Origin: an uncultured Sinobacteraceae bacterium
GTDB lineage: Bacteria; Pseudomonadota; Gammaproteobacteria; Nevskiales; Nevskiaceae
Length of the DNA stretch: 64,000 nucleotides
Reading direction: 5' to 3'
NCBI GenBank assembly: GCA_903822975.1
Contig: CAIJRD010000012.1
Span: forward strand, 922,658 to 986,657
Below the pieces are notes generated by a model. The model saw nothing but the letters and a program-made list of their open reading frames with translations. It made no database searches and was not told the origin of the DNA. Numbering within the stretch: position 1 is the stretch's first letter; each line of letters opens with the position of its first letter. Positions 1-8,602 of this stretch are shown in pieces. The translations under genes and the position numbers were made by a program.

Positions 1-53
1 CGGTCTTGCAGAAGCCCGCGCGAGCCGGCACCTCGCACCCAACCGGAGTACCT

Positions 54-1163
54 GTGAGCCAACTCTTCTCCCCATTGCAGCTGGGCACGCTCAAGCTCAG
101 CAACCGCATCGTCGTCGCCCCGATGTGCCAGTACTCCGCGGTCGATGGGCAGGCCAGCGACTGGCACCTGATCCATCTCGGCGGTTTCGCCCTGTCCGGC
201 GCTGGCTTGCTGATTCTGGAAGCGAGTGCGGTCGAGGCGCGCGGACGCATCACCCATGCGGACCTCGGCCTCTATGACGACGCCAACGAGGCCGCGCTGG
301 CGAAGGTGCTGGCGAGTGTGCGCCGCTACTCCGACATGCCGATCGGCATTCAGCTCGCGCATGCAGGCCGCAAGGCCTCGACGCAGCGACCTTGGGATGG
401 CGGCCAGGCGATTGCGCCGGATGCGTCACATGGCTGGCAAACGATCAGTGCGTCGGCGCAAGCCTTCAAAGACGGCGACCCCGTGCCGCTCGCGGCAGAC
501 GTCGACGATCTCGATGGCATCGTCGAAGCGTTCGCCGCTTCGGCACAACGCGCGCAGCGGCTCGGGCTCGATCTGATCGAACTGCACGGCGCGCATGGTT
601 ACTTGCTGCACCAGTTCTTGTCGCCGCTGTCGAACCATCGCCAAGACGACTACGGCGGCAGCCTCGAGAATCGCCTGCGCCTGCTGCTGCGCGTATTCGA
701 CGCAGTACACGCGCGCGTGCCGACGCTGCCGATCGGCGTGCGACTGTCGGCAACCGACTGGGTGGATGGCGGCTGGGATGTCGAGCAAAGCACGGTGTTG
801 AGCCTGGAGTTGCAACGGCGCGGCTGCGCGTACATCCACGTTTCCAGCGGCGGCAACAGCATGCAGCAGCAGATCAAGATCGGTCCGGGATATCAGCTGC
901 CGTTTGCGCGCGCGATCAAGCAGGCCCTGTCGATTCCGGTGATCGGCGTCGGCCAGATCACCGAACCGCAGCAGGCGGAGGCCGCAATTGTCGACGGCGA
1001 CGCCGATGCGGTCGCACTCGCACGCGGCCTGCTCTACGACCCGCGCTGGCCCTGGCACGCGGCCGCAGCGCTCGGCGCAAAAACCAAGGCACCGCCGCAG
1101 TACCTGCGTTGCGAACCGTTTGCGGTTAAGGGCTTGTTCGAAACAATGTCCCCGCGCCGCTGA
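54..1163 (+). CDS. NADH:flavin oxidoreductase, old yellow enzyme family (YqjM-like)
   Basis: A 369-residue FMN-dependent ene-reductase of the old yellow enzyme family, which reduces activated C=C bonds with NAD(P)H in the cytoplasm. The N-terminal FMN-barrel motif MCQYSA, the HGAHGYLLHQFLSP block and the DDYGGSLENR motif that follows are class hallmarks, and the length is normal for the YqjM/NamA type. The GTG at 54 is preferred because GGAG lies five bases upstream and the protein then begins with the usual SQLFSPLQLG start. The reading frame is open further 5'. The natural substrate cannot be told from sequence. The gene stands alone, followed by about 290 bases without a convincing gene. 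Confidence 0.9.
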   Translation: MSQLFSPLQLGTLKLSNRIVVAPMCQYSAVDGQASDWHLIHLGGFALSGAGLLILEASAVEARGRITHADLGLYDDANEAALAKVLASVRRYSDMPIGIQLAHAGRKASTQRPWDGGQAIAPDASHGWQTISASAQAFKDGDPVPLAADVDDLDGIVEAFAASAQRAQRLGLDLIELHGAHGYLLHQFLSPLSNHRQDDYGGSLENRLRLLLRVFDAVHARVPTLPIGVRLSATDWVDGGWDVEQSTVLSLELQRRGCAYIHVSSGGNSMQQQIKIGPGYQLPFARAIKQALSIPVIGVGQITEPQQAEAAIVDGDADAVALARGLLYDPRWPWHAAAALGAKTKAPPQYLRCEPFAVKGLFETMSPRR

Positions 1164-1454
1164 CGCGGCAGCGACTCACTGCGCGCAAAGATGTCGGGCG
1201 TTTCGGTCGCGCAGATGTCAGTGCAACGGGTATCGGGCGACTGGGGCACGTCAGCCGACCGACCCGTTAAGGCCGACGCGCGCACTGAGGTTTCGCCGCA
1301 ATCGAGCGAGTCGGGGCGAGCGAGTCGGGGAATGGCTGCGCTTGAATCAAGCCGCATCATGCGGCGCCGCTCCATCGCGTCGAGATGCGCGTAGAGCACC
1401 TGTCGACGCATTCGATGCTGAAGATTTCGCGCGCGTCGCGCTAACGGCACCGAC

Positions 1455-1622
1455 TCAGGTGCTGGCGGCTTCCAGCAGCGCGTTGAGGCAATCACCATCG
1501 AGCTCGGACAGATCGAGCGTGAGCGTACGGTTCATCCGATCGATCGCGAGGTTGATCCCGCGATGCACCGGCATCTCTTCGATCAGGTCGGCGAGAATCA
1601 ACATCTGTTCTTTGGTCGGCAC
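1455..1622 (-). CDS. Small conserved-looking protein, 55 aa, function unknown
   Basis: A short minus-strand frame with clear coding character: third codon positions are strongly G/C, and the product is an amphipathic acidic helix-rich polypeptide (MPTKEQMLILADLIEEMP at the start, SELDGDCLNALLEAAST at the end). The GTG start is preceded by AGGA seven bases upstream. No domain is recognised. Homology has not been tested, so the assignment rests on codon pattern, ribosome binding site and plausible composition. Confidence 0.55.
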   Translation of the reverse strand: MPTKEQMLILADLIEEMPVHRGINLAIDRMNRTLTLDLSELDGDCLNALLEAAST

Positions 1623-2047
1623 GTTCAAGTCCTTTTGACTTTGACTTTCGATCTCGGCACCGATCCCAACGTGACGCCGAGGTCCACAAAGTGTGGCGTA
1701 CCTGCATCGCGTGCGGAATCGCGTTCGTCCGGCGCGCGCTACCGTACGGCTGCTTGCACCTCAAGATGGGCCGAGCAGTGGTGCGACTCGTGAGCGTGTC
1801 GGTTCGAGTCGGCATCGAAGGGCAACATCGCTTCGTGGCCAAATCGGAGCGCGCAGAACCCATGCGCGATGGAGGCGCGGACGCGCGGGCCCGAAATGCA
1901 GTCGCTGTTTGCTGTTTGCTGTTTGCTGCTTGCTGCTTGCTGTTTGCTGGGCGCTGGGCGCTGGGCGCTGGGCGCTGTGAAAAGTTCGCCGTTTGTCGTT
2001 CGCCACGACGACCGCCCAGTGAACAACCGGCAATACAGGATCCAACT
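1623..2047. other. Gene-free interval containing a 7-bp tandem array
   Basis: No convincing gene is seen between the small minus-strand gene and the LysR gene. Open frames here are compositional shadows or run through the heptamer array at 1904-1973. No promoter could be assigned with confidence. Confidence 0.5.
1904..1973. repeat. Tandem repeat, ten 7-bp units
   Basis: Ten contiguous heptamers all starting GCTG: three GCTGTTT, two GCTGCTT, one GCTGTTT and four GCTGGGC, followed by a partial unit GCTG. The unit changes by block, as expected of slippage followed by block expansion. The array lies outside genes, downstream of the LysR gene. Confidence 0.95.
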
Positions 2048-2959
2048 TCAATCCGTGCCGGCGTCCTGTGCGAGCCGCGCGCGCAGCTTCGGTGCGACGA
2101 AATCGATGAACGCGCGCAGCTTCTGCGGCAATCGCCCACCGCCGGCATAAACCAGACTCACCGGCAGCGCCGCTGGCTCGAACTTCTGCAGCAGACGACG
2201 CAGCTTGCCGTCGGCGATGGCCGTGGCCACTTGGTACGACAGCACCGCGGTGATGCCAACGCCGGCGATGGCGGCGTCGATCGCGGCCTCGGCGGTATTG
2301 ACGGCCAGCCGCGCGCGCAGCGGTACCAGCAGTTCGGAATTGTCCGCGCGGAAACGCCAGTGCGGCGCCGCGGTGCGGCTTTCGAACGCCACGCAGTCGT
2401 GCGCACTCAGCTGTTCGGGATGCGTGGGGACGCCGCGACGCCGCAGGTAAGCGGGACTCGCACAGACCACGCGGCGGATCGTTGCAACGCGCGTTGCGAT
2501 CAGGCTGCTGTCGGGCAGCGCACCGATGCGCAAAGCGAGATCGACATGATCGTCGAACAGGTTGACCACGCGATCGGCCAGCTGCAGGCGCAGGTCCACG
2601 TCCGGATAAGCCTTGAGGAACTGGCTCGCCAAGGGCAGCAGGTGCAGGCGGCCGAACACGATCGGCGCGGTTACCACCAGCGTACCGCGGGGTGCACGGA
2701 ATTCGCCGGCAGCGGCGCGTTCGGCCTCGTCCACCGTTTCCAGGATGCGGCGGCAGGCGGCGAGGTAATCCTCGCCAGCATCGGTGAGACCGAGCCTGCG
2801 ACTCGATCGATTCAACAGACGCGTCTGCAGATGCGCCTCCAGATCGGTAATGCGCCGGCTCACGGTCGCCAGCGGCATGCCGAGACGTCGGCCGGCCGCC
2901 GACAAGCTGCCGCCATCCACCGCAGCCACCAGCAGCGCCATTGCAGCGAGACGATCCAT
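2048..2959 (-). CDS. LysR-family transcriptional regulator
   Basis: A 303-residue LysR-type regulator. The N-terminal winged helix-turn-helix (residues about 1-60, GGSLSAAGRRLGMPLATVSRRI) is followed by the periplasmic-binding-like effector domain, and the length is typical. It is divergent from the AhpD-like gene starting at 3080 with a 120-base gap, the classic arrangement for a LysR protein that controls its neighbour and itself. The effector is unknown. The following plus-strand genes (NTF2-like and PPOX-like) could belong to the same regulon, but nothing in the sequence proves it. Confidence 0.9.
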   Translation of the reverse strand: MDRLAAMALLVAAVDGGSLSAAGRRLGMPLATVSRRITDLEAHLQTRLLNRSSRRLGLTDAGEDYLAACRRILETVDEAERAAAGEFRAPRGTLVVTAPIVFGRLHLLPLASQFLKAYPDVDLRLQLADRVVNLFDDHVDLALRIGALPDSSLIATRVATIRRVVCASPAYLRRRGVPTHPEQLSAHDCVAFESRTAAPHWRFRADNSELLVPLRARLAVNTAEAAIDAAIAGVGITAVLSYQVATAIADGKLRRLLQKFEPAALPVSLVYAGGGRLPQKLRAFIDFVAPKLRARLAQDAGTD

Positions 2960-3079
2960 TGTTTGCAGATTCCGGAAGGATGATTCCTGTTTCTAGCGTC
3001 TATTCATCTAAATTGGAAGGGCCTATCGTTTTCAGAGCCGCAGCACCTCATCCGCTGAACCTTCCAACCGGAGCCAACC

Positions 3080-3631
3080 ATGTCCCGCATCGCGATTCTC
3101 GCCGATATCCAGGCCGCCCCCGCCGCCACTCACGCCAAGTTGCAGGCCGTGCAGCAGCAACTCGGCACGGTGCCCAATCTGTTTCGCCTGATTGCCAACA
3201 GCCCAGCAGCACTCGAGGGCTACCTCGGTCTGTCCGGCGCGCTCGCCAAGGGCCGCCTGCCGGCCGCGACGCGTGAACGTCTGGCGCTGGCGATTTCGCA
3301 ATTCAATGGCTGCGGCTATTGCCTGGCTGCGCACAGCTTTCTCGGCAGCCATCACGCCAAACTGGACGATGTCGAGATCGCCACCAATCGTCACGGCCAT
3401 TCGGCAGATACCAAGGCAGACGCAGCGTTGCGCTTCGCGCTTGCGGTTGCGGCTCAGCGAGGTCATGTTGCCGATGCCGATCTCACCGAGGTTCGCGCGG
3501 CCGGCTACGACGACGCTCAAATCATCGAGATCGTTCTGCACGTCGCCTTGAACGTGCTGACCAACTACGTCAACGAAGTGGCCGCCACCGATATCGACTT
3601 CCCGGTCGCCGCCCAGCTGCAGGCCGCCTGA
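3080..3631 (+). CDS. AhpD/carboxymuconolactone decarboxylase family protein
   Basis: A 183-residue protein of the CMD/AhpD fold. The redox motif CGYCLAAHS (CxxC followed by His) is present, as in peroxidase-related AhpD proteins that reduce peroxides with thiol partners. GGAG six bases before the ATG supports the start. It is transcribed away from the LysR gene, which probably regulates it. The exact substrate is unknown; a plain gamma-carboxymuconolactone decarboxylase is unlikely because that group lacks the CxxC pair. Confidence 0.85.
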   Translation: MSRIAILADIQAAPAATHAKLQAVQQQLGTVPNLFRLIANSPAALEGYLGLSGALAKGRLPAATRERLALAISQFNGCGYCLAAHSFLGSHHAKLDDVEIATNRHGHSADTKADAALRFALAVAAQRGHVADADLTEVRAAGYDDAQIIEIVLHVALNVLTNYVNEVAATDIDFPVAAQLQAA

Positions 3632-3649
3632 GCATCGTTCATGCTTTTA

Positions 3650-3676
3650 ATTCGCGTGCGTGGACCGCACGCGAAT
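3650..3676. terminator. Perfect 11-bp stem-loop after the AhpD-like gene
   Basis: ATTCGCGTGCG and its exact complement flank a 5-base loop, 19 bases after the stop codon. There is no T-tract downstream, so intrinsic termination is uncertain. It may instead protect the 3' end of the mRNA. Confidence 0.45.
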
Positions 3677-3739
3677 CGTCTCGAAACCTCTTAAGCCTTC
3701 GACCGCAGCCGAATTCCTCTTACACCCGGAGCCCAGCGC

Positions 3740-4204
3740 ATGAGCCGACCCCCACTGCCGCCGTTCACGCTCGAAAGCGCGACGCAGAAAGTTCGCATGG
3801 CCGAAGACGGCTGGAATTCTCGCGATCCTGCTCGTGTGGCTCTTGCCTACAGCGTCGATAGTCGCTGGCGCAATCGCAGCGAATTTCTGCAGGGCCGCGC
3901 GCAGATCGAGGCCTTCCTGCAGCGCAAGTGGCAGCGCGAGCTGGACTATCGCCTGATCAAGGAACTGTGGGCATTTCGCGACAACCGCATCGCAGTGCGG
4001 TTCGCCTACGAATGGCACGACGAAAGCGGCCAATGGACTCGCAGCTACGGCAACGAAAACTGGGAATTCGATGCGGAAGGATTGATGCAGCTGCGCATCG
4101 CCAGCATCAATGATGTTGCGATCGCCGAATCCGAGCGGCGCTACCACTGGCCGCAAGGCCGACGGCCCGACGATCATCCCGGCCTGTCGGCGCTCGGCTT
4201 CTAG
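3740..4204 (+). CDS. DUF1348 / NTF2-like protein
   Basis: A 154-residue cone-shaped NTF2-fold protein resembling the DUF1348 group, with the conserved segments [28 protein letters not shown] and [11 protein letters not shown]. Members are common in bacteria but of unknown function. GGAG eight bases before the ATG supports the start. It follows the AhpD-like gene and precedes the PPOX-like gene on the same strand, which suggests a loose stress- or redox-related group. Confidence 0.8.
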   Translation: MSRPPLPPFTLESATQKVRMAEDGWNSRDPARVALAYSVDSRWRNRSEFLQGRAQIEAFLQRKWQRELDYRLIKELWAFRDNRIAVRFAYEWHDESGQWTRSYGNENWEFDAEGLMQLRIASINDVAIAESERRYHWPQGRRPDDHPGLSALGF

Positions 4205-4230
4205 GCGGGTTGCATAAAAGGAGTGCGCTC

Positions 4231-4851
4231 ATGACCACCACACTTCCATCCAGCGATGTCGCGTTCAGCCCTTCGGTGAAAGCGGTGCAGGCGCGACTCG
4301 GTTCGCGCAAGGGCTACGCCGGCATGGAGTCGCGTGGCGGCTGGGCGACGACGATCACACCCGAACTGGCCGCATTCATCGCCGATCAGCGCAGCCTGTT
4401 CCTGGCAACCGCCAGCGCCGACGGACAAGCTTACATCCAGCATCGCGGCGGGCCGCGTGGCTTCGTGCACGTGCTCGACGAACACACGCTCGCCTTCGCC
4501 GATTTCGCCGGCAATCGCCAGTACATCTCAACTGGCAATCTCAGCGAGAACCCGAAGGCGCAGTTGTTCTTGATCGACTACCGCAATCGCCGCCGCATCA
4601 AGATCTGGGGTCGTGCGCGCATGGTCGAAGGCGACGACGCGCAGGTCGCGAAGCTGATGCCCGCGGATTACGCAGCGCGCGGCGAACGCGTACTGCTGTT
4701 CAGCGTCAGCGCCTGGGACAGCAATTGCCCGCAACACATTCCGCAGCGATTCGATGCCGAAGACGTGGTCGCAACGCTGGCCGAACGCGAGCGGCGCATC
4801 GCCGCCCTCGAAGACGAGATCGCGCGCCTGCGTCTGCAACTGCCGGCCTGA
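4231..4851 (+). CDS. Pyridoxamine 5'-phosphate oxidase family (FMN-binding split barrel) protein
   Basis: A 206-residue split-barrel flavoprotein-like protein. The central segment (DQRSLFLATASADGQAYIQ followed by GFVHVLDEHTLAFADFAGNRQY) matches PPOX-type FMN-binding proteins. A C-terminal helical tail (ERERRIAALEDEIARLRLQL) looks like a short coiled coil. The ATG at 4231 is chosen because AAAAGGAG lies seven bases upstream. The family includes FMN reductase-like and general-stress proteins; the substrate is not evident. Confidence 0.82.
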   Translation: MTTTLPSSDVAFSPSVKAVQARLGSRKGYAGMESRGGWATTITPELAAFIADQRSLFLATASADGQAYIQHRGGPRGFVHVLDEHTLAFADFAGNRQYISTGNLSENPKAQLFLIDYRNRRRIKIWGRARMVEGDDAQVAKLMPADYAARGERVLLFSVSAWDSNCPQHIPQRFDAEDVVATLAERERRIAALEDEIARLRLQLPA

Positions 4852-5529
4852 AGTGCAGGCCTAGTCCGGCACATCGGTCTCGCGGTTCACAAGCTTTGCT
4901 GTCGTAGCGATTGACGGAAGGCGCGCGGCTTACATTCCGTAAGCTGAGCGTAAGCCTGCGGAAACACCGAATACTTTTTCTGTAGCGCTTTCGATGTTTA
5001 ATTGCGCCTGACAAGTGATTCAGCTGCAGACCGCAATAAATCCTGGGTGAAAACACCTGCACTGGCGTCGCCGGTCAAGCGCCGACGCCTCCCGCCGCCG
5101 GATGCTCGATCCATCTAGTCGTGCAGTAAAGCAGTCGCACGGCGATCGACCCAGCCCAGTAAAAAACGCAGGAAACGCGCGGTGAACGCTTCGCAGGTTC
5201 ACGCGCGGGCTTTTATGCAGCGACAGCGAAACTCCGCACGACGCTTGTCGATGCAGAGCCGATGCCGCAGGCGCCAGTCGATCGCTACGAAGGCTTTGGC
5301 AGGACTTTAACCAGCGCCATCACGGACGGTGTCGCCTCCAAAACCTTTGCTGGAAATGTCGGGCTTGCGCAGGGAGTCGCGCAGGCCACGACGGTCAGGG
5401 AGCCTATCGATGATTCGTCTCAGCACGCGCACAACACCTGCAGCTCAGTCCTGCACGGCGTTTGGCGTCAGCACGCAAACCAACAAGCCCGTCGTCAAAT
5501 TGTCCAATCAACATGCAATGGAGTTTTCG
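4852..5529. other. 678-base interval without a convincing gene
   Basis: Both strands were inspected. Open frames are short and lack ribosome binding sites or recognisable products. The interval contains the imperfect hairpin at 5176-5207 and presumably the promoter of the secreted protease. I see no RNA gene that I can name. Confidence 0.45.
5176..5207. terminator. Imperfect hairpin with flanking T-runs on both strands
   Basis: CGCGCGGTGAAC pairs with GTTCACGCGCG (one bulged G) around a 9-base loop. TTTT follows three bases later on the plus strand, and a run of six A precedes it, giving T6 on the minus strand. It could act as a bidirectional terminator, although it lies 325 bases beyond the nearest upstream gene. 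Confidence 0.35.
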
Positions 5530-8097
5530 ATGCGCGGGATGTCCGCTGTGCGTCGGCCAATGGCCTTCGCAATGCAGGCGCTCGCCGTCTGTGCGGGCCT
5601 TGCGCTGTATCCGCATGGTGCGGCCGCGGCGGCCTGGGTCAACACCGCCACACAGGCGCTGCCGTTGAAGAATGTATCGGGTCTCGCGCCGCTGTCGGCG
5701 TCGACGCCGATGCACATCACCGTCGGCCTCGCGCCGCGCAACAAGGCGCAGCTCGATGCATTCGTCGTGTCGGTCAGCACGCCGGGAAATCCGGCCTTTG
5801 CGAAGGTGCTGACGCCGGAGCAGTTCCTCGCCCAGTACGCGCCGACCAAGACGCAGACCGACGCGGTGATGAGCTACCTGACCAGTGCCGGCTTCAGCCA
5901 TCTTTCGCTGTCGGCGAATCACATGGCGATCACCGCCGATGGCAGCGCCGCCACGGTGCAGAGCGCATTCAACACGCAGCTGGTGCAGTTCGCCTTCGGT
6001 GGCAAGCGCCTGTTCGCCAACAGCAGCCCGGCGATGGTGCCGGCGCAACTTCAGGGCACGGTGGCTGCAGTGCTCGGACTGCACAACCTGGCACAGGCGC
6101 AGACCATGCTGGCGCAGAACATCGCCAGCGGCAAAGTGCTGCCGCAAGCAGTGGATCGCAAGCGCAACGCGGCGGCGATGCCGGCCGCCATTGGCGTGCC
6201 GCAGATTTCGCCGATCGTGAACGCCGCAGCGTTCCAGACTGCTTACGACGCCGGCGCGACGCCGACCGGTTGGGGCACCAGCATAGGCATCGTCACCGAG
6301 GGCGACATCACCCAGGTGCCGCTCGATCTGCGCCAATACGAAAAGGAAAACAACCTGCCGCAGGTGCCGTACGAAATCGTGCAGGTCGGTCCGGCCAGCA
6401 GCGATACCGCAGGCACCGACGAATGGGATCTGGACAGCCAGTCGTCGTCCGGCATTGCCGGCAACCTGCGTTCGATCGTGTTCTACAACACCGCGTCGCT
6501 GGGTGATGCCGACCTGATCCCGACCTATCAGCGCATCGTCGCCGAGAATCGCGTGAAGGCGGTCAACATGTCGTATGGCGGCTGCGAAACGCTCGAATAC
6601 CTGAGTGGCGCGATGCTGCTGTCCGATCTCGCTTACGAGCAGGGCGTGGCACAGGGCATTACCTTCTTCGCCTCGTCCGGCGATGCCGGTGCGGCCTGCG
6701 GCCTGCTGATCAACCTCGGCTTGCCGGATACCGGTCTGATCGGCGCGGTGGAATATCCGTCTTCGTCGCCTTACGTGGTGGCGGTGGGCGGTACGAGCTT
6801 GCTGATCGACAAGAACAACGCCTACATCTCCGAGCTGTCCTGGGATGGCGGTGGCGGCGGCAACAGCCTGTGGGAGACCGCGCCGAGCTGGCAGAGCGGC
6901 GTGGTGCCGCTCGGCGGTTCGCCGCTCGGCCTGCGTGGCGTGCCCGATATCGCAATGGACGCCGACAACAATCTGTCGCCGGCATTGGTGGTGGTCAGCG
7001 GTGCGGATACCGGCGTCGGCGGCACCAGTCTGTCGTCGCCCTTGTCGGCCGGCACCTGGGCGCGCATGCAGACCGCGCACGGCAACTGCTACGGCTTTGC
7101 CGCGCCGATCTTCTACCACTATGCCAACGGCCTGCTGAAAAAGCCGACCGACTTCCACGACATCATCGTCGGCACCAACGGCCTGTATGTCGCCACACCC
7201 GGCTACGACTACACCACCGGCATCGGCAGCTTCGACATCGCCAAGGTCAATGCCGATCTGCCGCCGGTGTCGTGCGCACCGGAAGCACCGGTCAGCGTCA
7301 CCGCCGCCGTCATCAGCGGTCACATCCTGTTGAACTGGACCGGTTCGGCCGGTGCGACCAGCTATGCGATCTACGTCGGCACCGCCGCCGACGCGGAGAG
7401 CAGCACGCCGTTGACGACCACCAGCAACACCAGCTCGCTGGTCAATGGCTTGGTCGGCGGCAAGACGTATTACTTCGTGGTGAAGGCGGTCAACAGTGTC
7501 GGCAGCAGCCCGGCTTCGAATGAAGCGAGCGTGGCATTGCCGCTGCCGCCAGCCGCTCCGACCGCACTGACGGCGAAGGCCGGCAACGGTTCCGCCACGC
7601 TGAGCTGGACCGCATCGTCGGCGGCGAGCAGCTATGAAGTGTTCCAGGGCAGCAGCGCCGGCGGCGAAAGCACCGTGCCGGTAGCGACCGGCATCAGCGG
7701 CACCAGCGTCGTCATCGGTGGCCTGAGCAATGGCTCGAGCTACTTTTTCATCGTCAAGGCCGTCAACGACGGCGGCGAGAGCGCGAAGTCGAACGAAGCC
7801 AAGGCCGCGCTGCCGGCGCCGCTGCCGGCACCTGGCTCGGTGAAGGCCGTCGCCGGCACCGCCAGCGTCAAGCTGACCTGGACTGCGGTTGCAGGCGCCA
7901 GCAGCTACAGCGTGTATCAGGCTGCGGCATCCGGTGCGGAAGGCAGCACGCCGGTACTCGCTGGCCTAACCGGCACCAGCACCACGATCACCGGCCTCAG
8001 CAGCGGCCACACCTACTTTTTCCAGCTGACCACGGTCGGCAGCACCGGTGTGGAAAGCAGCAAGCATTCGATCGAAGTGAGCGCGACGGCGAAGTAA
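5530..8097 (+). CDS. Secreted S53 (sedolisin/kumamolisin) protease with three fibronectin type III domains
   Basis: An 855-residue exported serine-carboxyl protease. An N-terminal signal peptide (ending near HGAAAAA) is followed by a pro-domain of about 200 residues and the S53 catalytic domain. The expected catalytic residues are visible: E298 and D302 in EWDLDSQ, oxyanion Asp D385 in SSGDAG, and S500 in GTSLSSP. The calcium-site motif PGYDYTTGIG ends the domain. Three fibronectin type III repeats of about 90 residues follow (roughly 587-672, 675-767 and 768-855) with NGLVGGKTYYF-like loops. GGAG six bases upstream supports the ATG at 5530. S53 enzymes work at acid pH and mature by self-cleavage. 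Fibronectin domains suggest binding to a polymer or surface. Confidence 0.92.
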   Translation: MRGMSAVRRPMAFAMQALAVCAGLALYPHGAAAAAWVNTATQALPLKNVSGLAPLSASTPMHITVGLAPRNKAQLDAFVVSVSTPGNPAFAKVLTPEQFLAQYAPTKTQTDAVMSYLTSAGFSHLSLSANHMAITADGSAATVQSAFNTQLVQFAFGGKRLFANSSPAMVPAQLQGTVAAVLGLHNLAQAQTMLAQNIASGKVLPQAVDRKRNAAAMPAAIGVPQISPIVNAAAFQTAYDAGATPTGWGTSIGIVTEGDITQVPLDLRQYEKENNLPQVPYEIVQVGPASSDTAGTDEWDLDSQSSSGIAGNLRSIVFYNTASLGDADLIPTYQRIVAENRVKAVNMSYGGCETLEYLSGAMLLSDLAYEQGVAQGITFFASSGDAGAACGLLINLGLPDTGLIGAVEYPSSSPYVVAVGGTSLLIDKNNAYISELSWDGGGGGNSLWETAPSWQSGVVPLGGSPLGLRGVPDIAMDADNNLSPALVVVSGADTGVGGTSLSSPLSAGTWARMQTAHGNCYGFAAPIFYHYANGLLKKPTDFHDIIVGTNGLYVATPGYDYTTGIGSFDIAKVNADLPPVSCAPEAPVSVTAAVISGHILLNWTGSAGATSYAIYVGTAADAESSTPLTTTSNTSSLVNGLVGGKTYYFVVKAVNSVGSSPASNEASVALPLPPAAPTALTAKAGNGSATLSWTASSAASSYEVFQGSSAGGESTVPVATGISGTSVVIGGLSNGSSYFFIVKAVNDGGESAKSNEAKAALPAPLPAPGSVKAVAGTASVKLTWTAVAGASSYSVYQAAASGAEGSTPVLAGLTGTSTTITGLSSGHTYFFQLTTVGSTGVESSKHSIEVSATAK

Positions 8098-8142
8098 GCG
8101 CAAACCCATCACCTAGCGCAACTTCGCTGCGTGCAGTATCCG

Positions 8143-8173
8143 CCGCCGGCTCCGATGGAGCCGGCGGTTTTTT
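8143..8173 (+). terminator. Rho-independent terminator of the S53 protease gene
   Basis: A perfect 11-bp GC-rich stem (CCGCCGGCTCC with GGAGCCGGCGG) and a 3-base loop are followed immediately by six T residues, 45 bases after the protease stop codon. This is the clearest intrinsic terminator in the window. Confidence 0.93.
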
Positions 8174-8235
8174 GGTCATGACACCGCGAGCTGAACACGC
8201 GTAGTCGCCACTTAGATTCGCTCGCGTCGGGACCG

Positions 8236-8307
8236 GTTGCGGTTGCAGTTGCAGTTGCAGTTGCAGTTGCAGTTGCAGTTGTAGTTGTAGTTGTAGTTGT
8301 AGTTGCC
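8236..8307. repeat. Tandem repeat, twelve 6-bp units
   Basis: Twelve contiguous hexamers of GTTGNN: one GTTGCG, six GTTGCA, four GTTGTA and one GTTGCC. As in the heptamer array at 1904, the variants occur in blocks. The array is intergenic, between the protease terminator and the MDR gene. Confidence 0.95.
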
Positions 8308-8602
8308 GTCGCGATTGCCGTTACCCACGGAAGTGCTCGGCAGTTGCCGCAGAACATTCAAGATCGGTTGCCGTCGCGATGCGAGAATCGTTGCGTGAAT
8401 GCGCGTCCGAAATCGGACTCCGCCGGTGTGCCGTTGCAACACCCTTTCGGGATTGCGCGTCCACGTGATGCCGGAGCCTGCTATCGAAGATCGCGCGAAC
8501 CAGCGTGAACCAGCGTGAACTCGCGCGAGCGTCCGCGCCACGGTTCGACGACGCTAGAATTGGCATTCGCCATTCGCCATTCCCCAATCGCCAAAGACGC
8601 TC

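Larger units (their letters stand above)
8098..8602. other. 505-base interval without a gene: terminator, hexamer array and short repeats
   Basis: Besides the terminator and the 12-unit hexamer array, the interval holds a direct repeat AACCAGCGTG near 8499-8518 and four imperfect 7-bp units (ATTCGCC type) at about 8564-8591 just before the MDR gene. No coding sequence is supported. Confidence 0.5.

Noticed and set aside
8236..8307. Tandem arrays as possible CRISPR arrays
   Set aside because: Units are 6-8 bp and directly adjacent, with no 25-40 bp spacers and no cas genes nearby. The same applies to the arrays at 1904, 9823 and 42110.
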